The notes under the pieces were generated by a model. The model was not told the DNA's origin and made no database searches. It was given only the letters and a program-made list of their open reading frames with translations. A program made the translations under genes and the position numbers. 33,620 nucleotides of DNA from Cuniculiplasma sp052315315 (GTDB lineage Archaea > Thermoplasmatota > Thermoplasmata > Thermoplasmatales > Thermoplasmataceae), in contig JBLSDE010000018.1 in assembly GCA_052315315.1 (NCBI GenBank), forward strand, positions 1 to 33,620. The letters run 5' to 3'. This document shows, in pieces, positions 31,504-33,620 of the stretch (position 1 is the stretch's first letter; each line of letters opens with the position of its first letter).

Positions 31504-32865
31504 ATGCAAGAAAATTATGAGGAAACATTTAAACCTGGAGTAAATATTAAAACCACTCCTCCTGGACCAAACGCAAAAAAGATTGTTTCAGAGGATGAGA
31601 AGTATCTGGCAACAAGTACAAAATCCTTACCTGTTGTTGCAAGAAGAGGGAGAGGAGTTTATGTTGAAGACGTAGATGACAATGTATTCATTGATTTTGC
31701 CGCCGGAATAAGTGTAAATAATATGGGTCATGTACATCCATATATAACAGAAAAAGTTCAGGAACAGCTATGGAAAATGTGGCATTTTGCAGGAACAGAT
31801 TTCTATTATAAGGAACAGGTAGACGCAGCAAAGGCAATTGAAGAAGTCACCCCTGGTAAATTCCCAAAGAAGGTATTTTTTACAAACAGTGGAACTGAAA
31901 GTAATGAGGCAGCAATCAAATTTGCAAAGGTAAATAAGAGGAAGCAGCAATTTATAAGTTTCATCGGAGGTTTTCATGGGAGATCTCAGGGATCCCTTTC
32001 ATTTACAGCATCTAAGGGAATACAGAAAAAATGGCTTTTCCCTTCAATGCCTGGTGTTGAACATGTGCCTTTCCCAAATCCTTACAGAAACGTTTTTGGA
32101 ATTGACGGATACGAAAATCCACAGGAATTAACCAATGCTGTAATCGATTTTATTGAAAAGTACACTCTGAAAATGTACATGCCCCCGGAAAATGTAGCCG
32201 CAATCATGGTTGAACCGATCCAGGGTGAGGGAGGATATATTGTGCCACCTATGGATTTTCACAAAAGGCTTATTAAACTGGCTCACGACAACGATATGCT
32301 TCTGATAATGGACGAGGTTCAGGCTGGTTTTGGAAGAACAGGGAAATGGTTTGCATCAGAACATTTCGGAGTCGAGCCAGATATCATTCCTCTCGCAAAG
32401 GCAATAGCCAACGGAATTCCAATGGGCGCCGTGGTTATAAAATCAGAACTGGACTTCCCGGAGCCAGGTCTGCATTCAAATACATACGGAGGGAACATTC
32501 TTGCCTCGGTGTCAAGTTTGGCTACAATCGAAGCGATGAAAAAGGAAAATGCAGTGGAAAATGCAGCAAAGAGAGGGCTCCACCTGAGAAAGAGACTGGA
32601 AGAGCTTAAAGAAAAGTATGATGTCATTGGTGATGTTAGAGGAATAGGACTAATGCAGGCTGTAGACTTTGTAAAGGACAGAAGAACCAAGGAGCCCTTC
32701 GTAAAGTTCAGGGATTCCGTGGAGATGAACGCCTTTAAGAATGGGGTAATCGTTCTTGGAACAGGGGAGAGTGCAATAAGACTAATACCTCCATTGATAA
32801 TAACAGATAACCAGATAGATGAAGGAATGGACGCCTTCGAAAAGGGAATCAAACAGTCAATGTGA
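31504..32865 (+). CDS. Class III PLP-dependent aminotransferase (4-aminobutyrate/ornithine type)
   Basis: 453 residues, full length. GRGVYVEDVDDNVFIDFAAGI starts the family core, FTNSGTESNEAA binds the cofactor phosphate, GGFHGRS follows, EPIQGEGG is typical of GABA/ornithine enzymes, Asp270 in MDEVQAGFGRTG contacts the pyridine nitrogen, and Lys299 in LAKAIANG forms the Schiff base. Archaeal relatives include GABA-, ornithine- and broad-range amino acid aminotransferases or racemases, so the substrate is not certain. Strong TATA element upstream. The 3' end overlaps that of the convergent Hjc gene by 9 nt. Confidence 0.92.
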   Translation: MQENYEETFKPGVNIKTTPPGPNAKKIVSEDEKYLATSTKSLPVVARRGRGVYVEDVDDNVFIDFAAGISVNNMGHVHPYITEKVQEQLWKMWHFAGTDFYYKEQVDAAKAIEEVTPGKFPKKVFFTNSGTESNEAAIKFAKVNKRKQQFISFIGGFHGRSQGSLSFTASKGIQKKWLFPSMPGVEHVPFPNPYRNVFGIDGYENPQELTNAVIDFIEKYTLKMYMPPENVAAIMVEPIQGEGGYIVPPMDFHKRLIKLAHDNDMLLIMDEVQAGFGRTGKWFASEHFGVEPDIIPLAKAIANGIPMGAVVIKSELDFPEPGLHSNTYGGNILASVSSLATIEAMKKENAVENAAKRGLHLRKRLEELKEKYDVIGDVRGIGLMQAVDFVKDRRTKEPFVKFRDSVEMNAFKNGVIVLGTGESAIRLIPPLIITDNQIDEGMDAFEKGIKQSM

Positions 32866-33372
32866 TTCCTTCAAATAGGATAAAAGATCATGTAATGGAA
32901 GGCCATTTTTCCATTTCATGACATAGTTCTCATTTTTGCTTATTTCAATTTCAGGTATAATGGAATAGATATTCCTGAATCTTCCCTTAGGTTCACCGGG
33001 CACTTTGAATATCCTCCATGGATCACCATCTGCGTTCTTCAATCTGAAACCGTATGTAAGAAAGAGACCTGCTTTGCTACATTTTTCAGAGAGCCTCTCT
33101 GCCTGTTCCTGATTCTTCCCTGAAGATGATGAAAAGGCAAGAACATCGTTCACAGAGCTTTTTATTTCAATAACAAAGGTAATATCAAATCTCACCGCTA
33201 CAAGGTCTGCACCCTTTGATCCTGCAGCCCTTGTAACATAAAATGGATACTTTTTAAGATCTTCGAAGGATTCTCTTGCAAGAAAATCCAGTTTTTTTCC
33301 TATTCTTTCTATTGTCTTGTTGTTACCCGATAGAATTCCTACTAGTTCCCGTTCATATATACTTCCATTCAA
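32857..33372 (-). CDS. hjc: Archaeal Holliday junction resolvase Hjc
   Basis: 171 residues. YERELVGIL at the start carries the conserved Glu-x-Glu-like site, then VTRAAGSKGADLVAV with Asp56 and VIEIKSS with Glu69 and Lys71 form the PD-(D/E)xK nuclease centre; NQEQAERLSEKCSKAG is the next helix of the family. About 25 extra residues (near 16-42) lie between the first helix and the active-site strand, and the C-terminus is about 30-40 residues longer than usual (120-140). It resolves four-way junctions in recombination. Confidence 0.85.
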   Translation of the reverse strand: MNGSIYERELVGILSGNNKTIERIGKKLDFLARESFEDLKKYPFYVTRAAGSKGADLVAVRFDITFVIEIKSSVNDVLAFSSSSGKNQEQAERLSEKCSKAGLFLTYGFRLKNADGDPWRIFKVPGEPKGRFRNIYSIIPEIEISKNENYVMKWKNGLPLHDLLSYLKESH

Positions 33373-33504
33373 TGAAGGTTTAGATCATCACAATATACAA
33401 ATCTTATTTATCCATATTTTGATCATTATCAAAAATTCGACTTTTGTTTTTTCCTCATTTTCTGTTCAATGAAAATTTATCATAGTGTCCCAAATGTTGT
33501 GTAT

Positions 33505-33620
33505 TTATAAAGGATACCTCCTTTGGAACATTTCCTTAATCTCATCAATGCATTTATAATATCCCCTCAATGATCTCATAGACCATTTATCATTTATCTC
33601 TGCTGCTCTCAGATAAATGA
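33505..33620 (-). CDS. 3' end of an unidentified gene running off the right edge
   Basis: On the minus strand a frame is open from the window edge to a TAA at 33505-33507. It reads YLRAAEINDKWSMRSLRGYY, then KCIDEIKEMFQRRYPL. The residue mix (Trp, Tyr, Cys, amphipathic helices) looks like a real protein end, but 38 codons is too little to identify it. The 132 nt between it and hjc show nothing else I can name. Confidence 0.35.
   Translation of the reverse strand, partial: IYLRAAEINDKWSMRSLRGYYKCIDEIKEMFQRRYPL

Noticed and set aside
32319..32852. 177-codon minus-strand frame opposite the aminotransferase
   Set aside because: It mirrors conserved aminotransferase codons and shows no family of its own.
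33591..33619. Inverted repeat CATTTATCT...AGATAAATG with an 11-nt loop near the right edge
   Set aside because: It lies inside a probable coding frame on the minus strand, has no following T-run and is AT-rich, so it is likely chance rather than a terminator.
1..33620. Search for CRISPR arrays, rRNA genes, toxin-antitoxin pairs and prophage genes
   Set aside because: No regularly spaced direct repeats, no rRNA-like stretch and no recognisable toxin, antitoxin or phage structural gene were seen.

Overview
The window looks like a chromosomal segment of an AT-rich euryarchaeon, most likely of the order Thermoplasmatales (a Cuniculiplasma-, Ferroplasma- or Acidiplasma-like organism; genus inferred, not proven). 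Direct evidence for archaea is the ribosomal operon eS19 - PDCD5-type DNA-binding protein - eL39 - eL31 - aIF6, an archaeal Hjc resolvase, many genes with a TATA element about 26-30 nt upstream of the start codon and no leader, and a surface solute-binding protein held by a C-terminal membrane helix.

Layout. 1-5 kb (accessory in character): the 3' end of an IS110-family transposase abuts a DUF998 membrane-protein gene that lacks its 3' half. Then come a 50-codon coiled-coil protein, a triple-repeat helical protein, a methyltransferase, a rhodanese, a NifX-like protein and two uncharacterised genes. 4-8 kb: an M13 metallopeptidase followed by an enoyl-CoA hydratase, convergent with a 3-hydroxyacyl-CoA dehydrogenase. 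8-9 kb: an intact DUF998 paralogue and tRNA-Thr(TGT). 9-18 kb: a minus-strand oligopeptide ABC operon (binding protein, OppB, OppC with a very large extracytoplasmic insertion, a fused OppD-OppF ATPase and a small membrane protein). 18.7-21.6 kb: urocanate hydratase and a sugar nucleotidyltransferase. 21.7-26 kb: a long coiled-coil protein, PyrF, FtsZ, an SRPBCC-like protein with a four-cysteine tail, and PyrE. 26-28 kb: the ribosomal operon. 27.9-30.2 kb: an ABC ATPase and permease that look damaged (no ordinary start codons, one frameshift). 30.4-33.4 kb: a ferritin-VIT1 fusion, a class III aminotransferase and Hjc. A fragment of another reading frame leaves the window at the right edge.

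Physiology. Peptide import (opp operon), peptide cleavage (M13), histidine breakdown (HutU), transamination and beta-oxidation enzymes suggest a heterotroph living on peptides, amino acids and lipids. The rest is housekeeping: pyrimidine synthesis, cell division, translation and recombination.

No CRISPR array and no rRNA were seen, and no stretch above 300 bases lacks a gene. The points most worth a second look are the OppC insertion, the ABC ATPase/permease locus with missing starts and a G5 frameshift, and the IS110 junction inside the DUF998 gene.
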